Source of the DNA: JBCBDX01 sp038529265
GTDB taxonomy: Bacteria; Pseudomonadota; Alphaproteobacteria; Rhizobiales; Rhizobiaceae
NCBI GenBank assembly: GCA_038529265.1
Contig: JBCBDX010000008.1
Coordinates: 1 to 64,000, forward strand
Reading direction: 5' to 3'
DNA length: 64,000 nucleotides
Shown: in pieces, positions 42,277-50,680 of the stretch
How positions within the stretch are numbered: the first letter of the stretch is position 1
How the letters are laid out: every line of letters starts with the position of its first letter
Notes under the pieces: generated by a model
Databases searched by the model: none
The model's input: only the letters and a program-made list of their open reading frames with translations
What the model was told of the DNA's origin: nothing
Translations under genes and position numbers: made by a program

Positions 42277-42927
42277 ATGGATCACAAGTTGGAAAAACTC
42301 ATTTCAACGCCAGCAAACAAGGTAACCGCCAAGGCCGGTTACCATCATGGTGACTTGCGGACGCAGTTGCTCAATGCGGTTCGTCAATTGGTGGAAGAAA
42401 AGGGTGCAGAGAACTTCTCCATAGCAGAGGCCGCGCGGATTGCCGGTGTCAGCACAGCAGCGCCGTATCGTCATTTTGAAGACAAGCCAGCAATTCTTAA
42501 GGCCGTCGTCTTGGATGCGATGGCAAATATGGCAGATGAGATGCACAAGGTGATGGAACCGTTTCCTGTCGGTTCGCTTGATCGCCTAAACGCACTTGGT
42601 CAGTCCTACATTGACTTTGCACGTGGTCAGCCCGGTATTTTCCGCCTTGTTTTCGGCTTTTCTGAAGCACATGCGGGGGATGAGGAACTGCAAGCATGTG
42701 GTCGCGGTGTGTTCGGAATTGTTATTGAGGCTGTCGCCAACTATCTCGAAGTACCTGTTGATGCGCCGCAAGCAGCGCACCGCGCTTATATGTTGTGGTC
42801 ATTTGTGCATGGGCACTCCTGGCTGATCATAGACGGCAAGACCAAAGCGCAAGATATGCAAATAGACGAAACCCAGATGTTAGCTGCCATTTCTGACGGC
42901 ATTATCGCCTCATTGAAATCGTGCTAA
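42277..42927 (+). CDS. TetR-family repressor of the adjacent RND pump
   Basis: A 216-residue regulator with a helix-turn-helix at about residues 48-69 (F-S-I-A-E-A-A-R-I-A-G-V-S-T-A-A-P-Y-R-H-F) and a C-terminal ligand-binding helical domain with a W-S-F-V-H-G-H segment. By analogy to AcrR/TtgR-type systems it should repress both itself and the divergent efflux genes until a ligand is bound. The ATG at 42277 was chosen because an in-frame start at 42214 would lie within the operators. Its stop overlaps that of the convergent flavoprotein by 4 bases. Confidence 0.88.
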   Translation: MDHKLEKLISTPANKVTAKAGYHHGDLRTQLLNAVRQLVEEKGAENFSIAEAARIAGVSTAAPYRHFEDKPAILKAVVLDAMANMADEMHKVMEPFPVGSLDRLNALGQSYIDFARGQPGIFRLVFGFSEAHAGDEELQACGRGVFGIVIEAVANYLEVPVDAPQAAHRAYMLWSFVHGHSWLIIDGKTKAQDMQIDETQMLAAISDGIIASLKSC

Positions 42928-44546
42928 TCGCTTTGGTTTACATGGTCCCAGACCTTGGAAATAACAACAGAACCTTCACCTACTGAAGACGCCACGCGTT
43001 TGACCGAGCCTGAGCGGACATCACCGACAGCAAATATGCCAGGGTGCGAAGTCTCAAACTGCGAGCGCCCGCCAACATCGCGACCGGTTGGCACAAAACC
43101 GCGATCATCGAGCACTACAAGGTCAGACAGCCATCCGGTATTGGGTGCGGCACCAACCATGATGAAAAGCGCGCGACAGTTTATCGTTTGATCTTCACCC
43201 GTTGCGCTGTTGCGAACGACAACATTGTCGAGTGCGCTATCGCCGTTCAAGGACTGTATTTGGGTTTGATAGTGAACCGTGATCTTTGGGTCTTGCTCAA
43301 GGCGTGATGACAAATAGCTGGACATGGAAGCGGCAAGTGTCTCGCCTCGGACCAATACATGCACATGGCCCGCTGTTCGGCTCAAATACATGGCGGCTTG
43401 ACCGGCCGAATTTCCCCCGCCGACGATGATCGCCTCTGTGCCTTTACACCAGCGCGCTTCCATTTCTGTGGCCGCGTAGTAAACGCCAGCACCTTCAAAC
43501 TCTTCCAGCCGATCAAAAGGCAGACGTCGGTACTGAACGCCAGTCGCTATCACCACAGCTTTGGCGCATACCTCGGTGTCATTGTCTAAAGTCGCGCAAA
43601 AGTTGCCATCATCCAGCTTTGTGAGAGTCGATACGCGCCGCGGTACAGCGAAGCGCGTTCCAAACTTCATGGCTTGAATCTCACCCCGATAGACGAGGTC
43701 GGCACCGCTGATGCCGGTTGGGAAGCCCATATAGTTTTCAATGCGGCTTGATGTGCCAGCCTGACCGCCAATCGCCAGGTCTTCGATAACAAGCGCTGAC
43801 AGCCCTTCAGCGCCTGCATATACTGCGGCTGCAACGCCTGCTGGCCCACCGCCCACAATCAGCACATCAAATACGGCACCCTCTTCAATCTCCAGATCAA
43901 GGCCATAGAGCTTGGCAATTTTTTCAGGTGTCGGATCTTCGATGACCCGGTTCATACCGTAAATGACTGCAGGTTTGCCATGCGTGATATCGCAGGAGTG
44001 CGCCGTCTCCTTTGCCTCTGCGGTGCCAAGCTCCATGGATTGAAAAGGAATTTTATTGCGCGAAGCAAAGGACGCAATTTGTTTTATGTTTCGGTCAATA
44101 TCGGCGCCGATCAATTTGAGCGATGAATCATTGTCTTCTAGTTGCCGGCGTCGCCGTGCGGCGAACACCGTTATGATAATATCTGACATTTCGGGAATAG
44201 CCGACATGAGAGACAGCATTCTTTCACGCGGTACGCATGTTACGCGCGTGTCTTTGGCAGCGCGGAAGGGCATGGAAATGGGCGCTCCGGAAAGAAAGCC
44301 GATATCGCCCATATATTGACCTGGACCCAGGGCAAAAGGCAGATAGCGCTCGCCTGTAAACGGATCGAGAACTTCGATTTCGCCCTCTTCAATGAAAACG
44401 AAATGGTCGGTTGGATCGCCTACGTTTGCAACCATCTCACGTTCGGAAAAATGGCGTTCCTCGCCATTGTCGCGCAATGCCTGAATATGGCTTTCGTGCA
44501 GTGGCGTGCGCGCCATTTGCCTTAAGTCAGGTGCCAACTCTTCCAT
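42924..44546 (-). CDS. cNMP-domain thioredoxin-reductase-like flavoprotein
   Basis: A 540-residue three-part protein. Residues 1-130 form a cyclic-nucleotide-binding domain (E-E-G-E-I-E-V-L, G-D-I-G-F-L-S-G). Residues about 140-215 look like a thioredoxin/glutaredoxin fold but lack C-x-x-C. Residues 225-540 are a thioredoxin-reductase-type FAD/NADPH module (V-G-G-G-P-A-G at 231-237, V-G-G-G-N-S-A-G-Q at 375-383, G-D-V-R near the end). The redox motif normally C-A-T-C is reduced to a single Cys367 (R-W-C-K-G), as is usual for this subfamily. It may be a ligand-sensing oxidoreductase; the substrate is unknown. Confidence 0.88.
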   Translation of the reverse strand: MEELAPDLRQMARTPLHESHIQALRDNGEERHFSEREMVANVGDPTDHFVFIEEGEIEVLDPFTGERYLPFALGPGQYMGDIGFLSGAPISMPFRAAKDTRVTCVPRERMLSLMSAIPEMSDIIITVFAARRRRQLEDNDSSLKLIGADIDRNIKQIASFASRNKIPFQSMELGTAEAKETAHSCDITHGKPAVIYGMNRVIEDPTPEKIAKLYGLDLEIEEGAVFDVLIVGGGPAGVAAAVYAGAEGLSALVIEDLAIGGQAGTSSRIENYMGFPTGISGADLVYRGEIQAMKFGTRFAVPRRVSTLTKLDDGNFCATLDNDTEVCAKAVVIATGVQYRRLPFDRLEEFEGAGVYYAATEMEARWCKGTEAIIVGGGNSAGQAAMYLSRTAGHVHVLVRGETLAASMSSYLSSRLEQDPKITVHYQTQIQSLNGDSALDNVVVRNSATGEDQTINCRALFIMVGAAPNTGWLSDLVVLDDRGFVPTGRDVGGRSQFETSHPGIFAVGDVRSGSVKRVASSVGEGSVVISKVWDHVNQSD

Positions 44547-44709
44547 AAAACTCTGCCCTTATGCTCTTCATCCAAAAGGTGGGCGCGCTCTGCCCAAATT
44601 CAATTCCTTTGGCTACATACTGGAATTAAACAGTAGATTGTTTGCACTGCACAACCAGTCGCTATAAGAGCGTTTCACAATATTGACCAATCAGCCGGGG
44701 ACCACTGCT

Positions 44710-47700
44710 TTGGCCGCCATAAAAAAGATACTCGTTGCAAACCGTTCCGAAATTGCAATTCGCGTTTTTCGTGCCGCCAACGAGCTGGGCATTAAGACTG
44801 TCGCTATCTGGGCCGAAGAAGACAAATTGGCATTGCATCGGTTCAAAGCGGATGAGAGCTATCAGGTCGGAACGGGTCCCCATCTAGAAAAGCCGATGGG
44901 GCCTATCGAGAGCTATTTGTCCATCGATGAAGTGTTGCGCGTTGCTCGCATTTCGGGCGCGGACGCGATCCACCCCGGCTACGGGCTTTTGTCCGAAAGC
45001 CCCGAATTCGTTGAAGCCTGCGCCAAGGCTGGCATCACTTTCATTGGCCCGAAGCCCGAGACCATGCGCGCGCTTGGCAACAAGGTTGCTGCGCGCAACC
45101 TGGCCATTTCCGCCAACGTTCCGGTGGTACCGGCAACGGATCCATTGCCCGACGATATGGACGCAGTTCGTGAACTGGCGTCGGGGATTGGCTACCCGGT
45201 CATGCTCAAGGCGTCGTGGGGCGGTGGCGGTCGTGGAATGCGCGCGATCTTCTCAGAAGATGATTTGGAGCGTGAGGTTACCGAGGCCAAGCGTGAAGCC
45301 CGTGCAGCCTTTGGCAAGGACGAGGTCTATCTGGAAAAGCTCGTCCAAAATGCACGCCATGTGGAAAGCCAAATTCTCGGCGATACACATGGCAACGCCG
45401 TTCATTTGTGGGAGCGGGATTGCTCAATCCAACGACGCAACCAAAAGGTCGTCGAGCGGGCACCAGCGCCATACCTGAGCTATGAGCAAAGATTGGAACT
45501 GGCGAACCACTCGTTAAAAATTGCGCGCGCCACCAACTATGTTGGCGCCGGAACGGTTGAGTATCTGATGGATGCCGATACCGGCGCTTTCTATTTCATC
45601 GAGGTCAATCCACGCATTCAGGTTGAACACACGGTTACCGAAGAGGTTACCGGTATCGATATCGTCAAAGCACAAATTCATATTCTTGAAGGTCATGCGA
45701 TTGGCACACTTGAATCGGGTGTGGCTGCTCAGGAAGACATCGAGCTTAACGGTCACGCCCTTCAATGCCGGATCACCACTGAAGACCCCGAGCAAAACTT
45801 TATTCCGGATTATGGGCGCATCACCGCTTATCGCGGCGCCACCGGATTTGGTATTCGCCTAGACGGTGGCACTGCCTATTCCGGCGCCGTGATCACGCGT
45901 TTTTATGACCCGCTTTTGGAAAAAGTCACCGCCTGGGCGCCAACGCCACAAGAAGCGATCAATCGGATGGATCGCGCATTGCGCGAGTTTCGTATCCGCG
46001 GTGTTGCGACGAATTTGACTTTTCTGGAAGCGATTATCGGGCACGATGATTTTCAGAACAATCGGTATACGACCAAGTTCATCGATAATACGCCGGCGCT
46101 TTTTGAGAGCGTGAGACGTCAAGATCGTGCCACGAAGCTTTTGACTTATGTGGCCGATGTGAGCGTCAACGAACATCCGGAAACAAAAGGGCGCGCCGAA
46201 CCCAGCCCGACGGCATCAAAACCAGAAGTGCCGTGGGTTGGCATCAAGATACCGCAAGGTGGCACCAAACATCTGCTTGATGACATGGGGCCTGAAAAGT
46301 TTGCAAAATGGGTGCGTGGGCAAGAACGTGTAATGCTCACGGACACAACGATGCGTGATGGCCACCAATCACTGCTCGCGACCCGTATGCGCACCGATGA
46401 TATCGTTGCAATTGCAGGCACCTATGCCCGTGCTCTGCCGGAACTCTTTTCACTGGAGTGTTGGGGGGGTGCGACATTTGATGTGGCGATGCGCTTTCTC
46501 ACGGAAGATCCGTGGGAAAGGCTCGCGATGGTCCGAGAGCAAGCGCCCAACATTTTGCTACAAATGTTGCTGCGTGGTGCCAATGGCGTGGGCTACAAGA
46601 ATTATCCCGACAATGTCGTCGAACACTTTGTCGAGCGCGCGGCCGAGGGCGGCATTGATGTGTTTCGCGTTTTCGATTGCCTGAACTGGGTCGACAATAT
46701 GCAAGTCGCCATGAAGGCGGTGCGCGACAACAATAAGATTTGCGAGGCAACGCTTTGCTATACGGGCGACATTCTCGACAAGAACAGACCGAAGTATGAT
46801 CTGAACTACTATCTCGATCTAGCCAAGCGCTTGGAAGACGCCGGCGCGCATATGCTTGCAGTTAAAGATATGGCTGGCTTGATGAAACCAGCCGCAGCGC
46901 GCGAATTATTTGGCCATTTGCGCGAACAGACGGATTTGCCGTTACATTTCCATACGCATGATACGTCTGGCATCGCTGCCGCAACTATTCTGGCTGCCGT
47001 CGATTCTGGCGTTGATATTGTTGATGCCGCCATGGATTCATTTTCCGGCAACACGTCGCAGCCATGTCTGGGCTCAATTGTTGAGGCGATCCGCGGCTCT
47101 GAACGTGACAGCGGTTTAAGCGCCGAATGGATTGGCAAGATTTCTTTCTATTGGGAAGCTGTACGTGAGCAATATGCGGCCTTTGAATCGATCAGCCAAA
47201 GCCCGGCATCGGAAGTCTATCTGCATGAAATGCCCGGCGGTCAGTTTACCAATTTGAAGGCGCAGGCGCGTTCTTTGGGTTTGGAGACACGCTGGCATGA
47301 AGTGGCACGCATGTACCATGACGTGAACATGATGTTTGGTGACATTGTCAAAGTGACACCATCATCGAAGGTCGTTGGCGACATGGCGTTGATGATGGTG
47401 AGCCAGAACATCTCGGTTGCTGACGTTGAAGATCCAGACCGTGATATCGCTTTTCCAGAATCGGTGGTGTCGATGATGCGCGGTGATCTGGGTCAACCGC
47501 CGGGCGGATGGCCCGAAGCCTTGCAGCATAAAGTCCTTAAAGGTGAAAAGGCTTACACCGATGTGCCTGGGTCCCTGCTTGAACCGGCCAATCTGGAGCA
47601 GGAGAAAGCGGATATTGAGGGCGCCATTGGCCGCGAGGTCGATGAGTTCGAGCTTGCCTCTTATTTAATGTACCCGAAGGTCTTCACCGATTTTGCTATG

Positions 47701-48177
47701 ACGCAAGAAAAGTACGGTCCTGTCAGCACGTTACCGACGCCGGTTTATTTCTACGGCATGAAACAGGGCGATGAAGTCTTTGCGGAAATTGAACATGGCA
47801 AGACTCTTGTGATTCAGTGCTTGGCCATCGGCGAGCCTGATGAGCAAGGTATGGTGACGGTTTTCTTTGAATTGAACGGGCAACCACGTCGGATCAAAGT
47901 GCCGGATCGCGCCCATGGTGCTTCTGCTGCTGCGGCGCGAGTCAAAGCTGAAGATGGTAATGATAATCATGTTGGCGCGCCGATGCCTGGTGTGATTTCC
48001 ACCATTGCGGTCGAGGCCGGGCAAGAAGTTCATAAAGGCGATGTGCTCGTCTCTATTGAAGCGATGAAAATGGAAACAGCTATTCACGCTGAACGCGACG
48101 GGCAAATTGCCGAAGTGCTCGTGCGCGCCGGTGACCAAATCGATGCAAAGGATTTGTTGGTGGCGTTTGGTGGTTAG
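44710..48177 (+). CDS. pyc: Pyruvate carboxylase
   Basis: Converts pyruvate and bicarbonate to oxaloacetate with ATP, refilling the TCA cycle. The protein is 1155 residues from the TTG at 44710, almost the same as the Rhizobium etli enzyme. It has the biotin carboxylase domain (about 1-450; V-A-N-R-S-E-I-A-I-R), the carboxyltransferase domain with D-T-T-M-R-D-G-H-Q-S, and the C-terminal biotinyl domain E-A-M-K-M-E-T with Lys1120 as biotin site. An upstream TTG at 44683 is in frame; 44710 has GGGG 9 bases ahead and gives the family N-terminus. Its stop overlaps the convergent small gene. Confidence 0.97.
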   Translation: MAAIKKILVANRSEIAIRVFRAANELGIKTVAIWAEEDKLALHRFKADESYQVGTGPHLEKPMGPIESYLSIDEVLRVARISGADAIHPGYGLLSESPEFVEACAKAGITFIGPKPETMRALGNKVAARNLAISANVPVVPATDPLPDDMDAVRELASGIGYPVMLKASWGGGGRGMRAIFSEDDLEREVTEAKREARAAFGKDEVYLEKLVQNARHVESQILGDTHGNAVHLWERDCSIQRRNQKVVERAPAPYLSYEQRLELANHSLKIARATNYVGAGTVEYLMDADTGAFYFIEVNPRIQVEHTVTEEVTGIDIVKAQIHILEGHAIGTLESGVAAQEDIELNGHALQCRITTEDPEQNFIPDYGRITAYRGATGFGIRLDGGTAYSGAVITRFYDPLLEKVTAWAPTPQEAINRMDRALREFRIRGVATNLTFLEAIIGHDDFQNNRYTTKFIDNTPALFESVRRQDRATKLLTYVADVSVNEHPETKGRAEPSPTASKPEVPWVGIKIPQGGTKHLLDDMGPEKFAKWVRGQERVMLTDTTMRDGHQSLLATRMRTDDIVAIAGTYARALPELFSLECWGGATFDVAMRFLTEDPWERLAMVREQAPNILLQMLLRGANGVGYKNYPDNVVEHFVERAAEGGIDVFRVFDCLNWVDNMQVAMKAVRDNNKICEATLCYTGDILDKNRPKYDLNYYLDLAKRLEDAGAHMLAVKDMAGLMKPAAARELFGHLREQTDLPLHFHTHDTSGIAAATILAAVDSGVDIVDAAMDSFSGNTSQPCLGSIVEAIRGSERDSGLSAEWIGKISFYWEAVREQYAAFESISQSPASEVYLHEMPGGQFTNLKAQARSLGLETRWHEVARMYHDVNMMFGDIVKVTPSSKVVGDMALMMVSQNISVADVEDPDRDIAFPESVVSMMRGDLGQPPGGWPEALQHKVLKGEKAYTDVPGSLLEPANLEQEKADIEGAIGREVDEFELASYLMYPKVFTDFAMTQEKYGPVSTLPTPVYFYGMKQGDEVFAEIEHGKTLVIQCLAIGEPDEQGMVTVFFELNGQPRRIKVPDRAHGASAAAARVKAEDGNDNHVGAPMPGVISTIAVEAGQEVHKGDVLVSIEAMKMETAIHAERDGQIAEVLVRAGDQIDAKDLLVAFGG

Positions 48178-48440
48178 TGTTGCGATCCACGCAGCAACCA
48201 GTCACGGCCTATTGAGATAATATGTTGTAGGCTCTCGGCTGCAAGCGCGCGCGTTTCAGGAATAAGCAAGAGTACCAAAGTGCCCGCTGAGATGACCGTG
48301 ATGGTGTAAACAAGGGTGTTTGGAATCGAGATAAGGCTTCTATCTCGCTTTTTGAGCTTCTGGTCTTCAAACTCTTCGGTTATGCGAAGATATTTGATTT
48401 CGTTGGGATATTTGCCGAATTTGTCTCTTGTCATCGCCAT
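48174..48440 (-). CDS. Small single-pass membrane protein, unknown function
   Basis: An 88-residue protein. A charged N-terminal half (K-Y-P-N-E-I-K-Y-L-R-I-T-E-E-F-E-D-Q-K-L-K-K-R-D-R in part) is followed by one transmembrane helix at about 42-62 and a short tail. I do not recognise the family. Two ATGs (48440, 48434) are possible; AAGG at the first suits the second better. It converges on pyc with the stop codons overlapping by 4 bases. Confidence 0.6.
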   Translation of the reverse strand: MAMTRDKFGKYPNEIKYLRITEEFEDQKLKKRDRSLISIPNTLVYTITVISAGTLVLLLIPETRALAAESLQHIISIGRDWLLRGSQH

Positions 48441-48505
48441 AACCTTATTTGGCGACAGTTTAGCTCCGCTAAGTAAATATAGAGTTAGTGAAAGCGGAGA
48501 ATTCC

Positions 48506-48534
48506 TTGCAATGAACTGATATCATTGATATCAT
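48506..48534 (+). promoter_or_regulatory. Promoter of the FitAB/VapBC pair, probably leaderless
   Basis: TTGCAA at 48506-48511, a 17-base spacer and TATCAT at 48529-48534. Transcription would begin about 7 bases later, at or next to the antitoxin ATG (48541), which has no Shine-Dalgarno. Translation from a leaderless mRNA is therefore likely. Confidence 0.5.
48517..48533. promoter_or_regulatory. Probable toxin-antitoxin operator
   Basis: Two copies of the 8-bp palindrome TGATATCA separated by one T, lying across the spacer and -10 region of the promoter. The RHH antitoxin, alone or with the PIN toxin, would be expected to bind here and repress its own operon. Confidence 0.65.
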
Positions 48535-48540
48535 AATATA

Positions 48541-48825
48541 ATGCCTGACCTTCTTATTCGCGATATCTCTGCAAATCTTCGAGCCGAACTGAAAAAGCGT
48601 GCGGGATCTCACAACCGCAGTCTTTCCGATGAGGCAAAGCTTTTGATCCAAAAAGGGTTATCAGCTGCGAGCGTCGAGGCAGCGACGCCGCGGGAGAACC
48701 CGTTCGATGCGATCAGGCGTTCCTTTTCAGATGCACATCTCACTGACCAGCAGCAGCAGATTTTCGATGAAGCTCTGAAGGAAAATCGAACCGATCAGGG
48801 TACTGATTTTGATTGGCAGAAATGA
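48541..48825 (+). CDS. FitA-like antitoxin (ribbon-helix-helix)
   Basis: A 94-residue antitoxin. Residues 1-45 form a ribbon-helix-helix DNA-binding domain (M-P-D-L-L-I-R-D-I ... R-S-L-S-D-E-A-K-L-L-I-Q), typical of FitA/VapB. The C-terminal part (F-D-A-I-R-R-S-F ... D-F-D-W-Q) would wrap the PIN toxin. The ATG at 48541 lacks a ribosome-binding site. Its stop overlaps the toxin start as ATGA. Confidence 0.9.
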   Translation: MPDLLIRDISANLRAELKKRAGSHNRSLSDEAKLLIQKGLSAASVEAATPRENPFDAIRRSFSDAHLTDQQQQIFDEALKENRTDQGTDFDWQK

Positions 48826-49250
48826 TTGTTCTCGACACAAATGTCGTTTCAGAGGCCCAAAGGCTGCATTATGATGCAAATTGTGCGCAGTGGCTCGCCG
48901 ACCAGCAGATCGAAACACTTTACATTACAACGCCAACTATCGCGGAGATGGCGTTTGGTGGGCATAAGATACTGTTGCGCGACGGTAGTGATCGGTACAT
49001 CCAAACACTAGACGCTGTCATTGCCCGCAATTTTCCTTCACGCGTCCTGCCGTTCGACCAATCGGCAGCTCTCATTTATGGTCAAATTCGTGCCGCTCGT
49101 CAGGCGAGTGGGTTGCCGACACCTGTCATCGACTTGCAAATTGCGGCCATTTGCCTTGCGCATGATATGACGCTGGCGACGCGAAATTGGCGCGACTTTG
49201 AAGGGCTTGAGTTGAGGCTTATCAATCCATTTGACGCCTCAAAGAATTAA
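48822..49250 (+). CDS. FitB/VapC-like PIN-domain toxin
   Basis: A 142-residue PIN-domain ribonuclease, normally held inactive by its antitoxin and able to cleave tRNA or other RNA when freed. The acidic residues are present: Asp in I-V-L-D-T-N-V, Glu in T-P-T-I-A-E-M, Asp in V-I-D-L-Q-I-A-A and the late T-R-N-W-R-D-F. The start ATG at 48822 overlaps the antitoxin TGA; an in-frame TTG at 48813 is less likely. The pair shows no sign of decay. Confidence 0.92.
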   Translation: MIVLDTNVVSEAQRLHYDANCAQWLADQQIETLYITTPTIAEMAFGGHKILLRDGSDRYIQTLDAVIARNFPSRVLPFDQSAALIYGQIRAARQASGLPTPVIDLQIAAICLAHDMTLATRNWRDFEGLELRLINPFDASKN

Positions 49251-49316
49251 TTGAAAGCGCTTTGGAAGAGGCGTAACGGTTCGGGCTATCGAACCTTTTT
49301 ATGAAGTTGTTTGCCC

Positions 49317-50528
49317 ATGCATGATCATTCCGAAGAGCGGCTCCGATCCGCGCGCTGGGCGGTTTCTGCTGCGTTTTTTCTCAATGGAATGATGGTGGGG
49401 CATTGGGCCCCGAAAATCCCGGTTGTTGTCGAACGGCTCGGTATTTCAGAGCGCATATTGGGCCAGATGATTATCCTTTTTGGCGTGGGTGCTCTGATTG
49501 CGCTCTTGGCCGGTGCCTGGGCTGTTACCCGGTTTGGCTCACCCGCCATTGTGCGCTGGACATCGCTTCTGGTGGCGCCAGCTCTCGTTTTGATGACGAT
49601 TGCACCAGACGTCCTAACGACCGCACTGACCATGTTGTGGCTCGGCGTTTATTTGGGTGCCATGGATAACGCGATGAACGCCAATGGTGTTGGCGTTGAA
49701 ACGGCATTGAAAAAACCGGTCATGTCGTCCTACCATGGGTTCTGGAGCCTGGGCGGTGTATTTGGTGGCTTGACGGGTGGGGCGATGATTGCCGGTTTTG
49801 GCGAGTTGGGCCATGCGGCGATCGTTGCTGTTCTGGCTTTTGGTCTTGCGGCATGGGCATGGCCTCGATATTTGCCCGACGCTCCAGAATTTACCCGGAA
49901 CGCCGATGATGCGCCGGATGAAAAATCAAAACTGGTCATTCCAAAGAGCCCGGGCATCTATGTTCTGGGTGTGGTGACGCTACTGGGCTTTGCCCCAGAG
50001 GGCACAATCATCGACTGGAGCGCTCTCTTCCTGAAAGACGAAATGGGAGCCCCACTTGTTATCAGCGGATATGCTGTTGCCGCATTTTCTGCCACCATGG
50101 CGCTAATGCGCTTTCGTGGCGATGGTTTGCGCGATCAGTTCGGCGACCGCAGAACTTTTGTTGTCAGTGGGCTTGTCGCCGGACTTGGCCTTTTCATCGC
50201 GGGTATGGCAGGCAGCGTTCTTGTCGCCTGTGTTGGCTTCCTGATTGCCGGGCTTGGCATGGCAAATGTGGTGCCGATCTTGTTTTCAGCGGCGGGCCGT
50301 TATCCCGGTATGGCACCGGCTGTTGGCATCGCTGTTGTAACTGCGTTTGGTTATGCCGGCCTTCTCTTTATTCCTGCCTTTGTGGGCTTTATTGCCGAAA
50401 CCTATTCGATAGGGCTCGTCTTTTCCGCTTGGGCCTGGATCGTTGCTTGCGTTGCATTTGGCGGGCTTTTTCTTCCCGGTATAGATCGCCCTGCTGGCTT
50501 GATCTCAGAGGAGTATTCCGCCAGTTAG
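49317..50528 (+). CDS. MFS transporter (YbjJ-like)
   Basis: A 403-residue major facilitator protein with twelve hydrophobic helices. The first loop (H-W-A-P-K-I-P-V-V-V-E-R-L-G-I), M-N-A-N-G-V-G-V-E and S-Y-H-G-F-W-S-L-G-G fit the YbjJ-like subgroup, whose substrates are not known. The ATG at 49317 is preferred over TTG 49311; neither has a good ribosome-binding site. It stands between the toxin-antitoxin pair and acs. Confidence 0.85.
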   Translation: MHDHSEERLRSARWAVSAAFFLNGMMVGHWAPKIPVVVERLGISERILGQMIILFGVGALIALLAGAWAVTRFGSPAIVRWTSLLVAPALVLMTIAPDVLTTALTMLWLGVYLGAMDNAMNANGVGVETALKKPVMSSYHGFWSLGGVFGGLTGGAMIAGFGELGHAAIVAVLAFGLAAWAWPRYLPDAPEFTRNADDAPDEKSKLVIPKSPGIYVLGVVTLLGFAPEGTIIDWSALFLKDEMGAPLVISGYAVAAFSATMALMRFRGDGLRDQFGDRRTFVVSGLVAGLGLFIAGMAGSVLVACVGFLIAGLGMANVVPILFSAAGRYPGMAPAVGIAVVTAFGYAGLLFIPAFVGFIAETYSIGLVFSAWAWIVACVAFGGLFLPGIDRPAGLISEEYSAS

Positions 50529-50680
50529 GCGCACTAACCTATCGCTTTGGTGTGACACCGTTGGTCTAATTTACGCTGCTTGTGCACCCGCGCTAAAAGA
50601 AGCTGTGAGGAGACGGCGCGAGACCAGTGCCGATTTTAACGAGATTGATGGCTTTGCCATAAAACGCCTGGAGGAGACGC

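Noticed and set aside
48541..49250. A defence island around the toxin-antitoxin pair
   Set aside because: Neighbours are pyc, an MFS permease and acs; there is no nuclease, helicase or other defence gene beside it.
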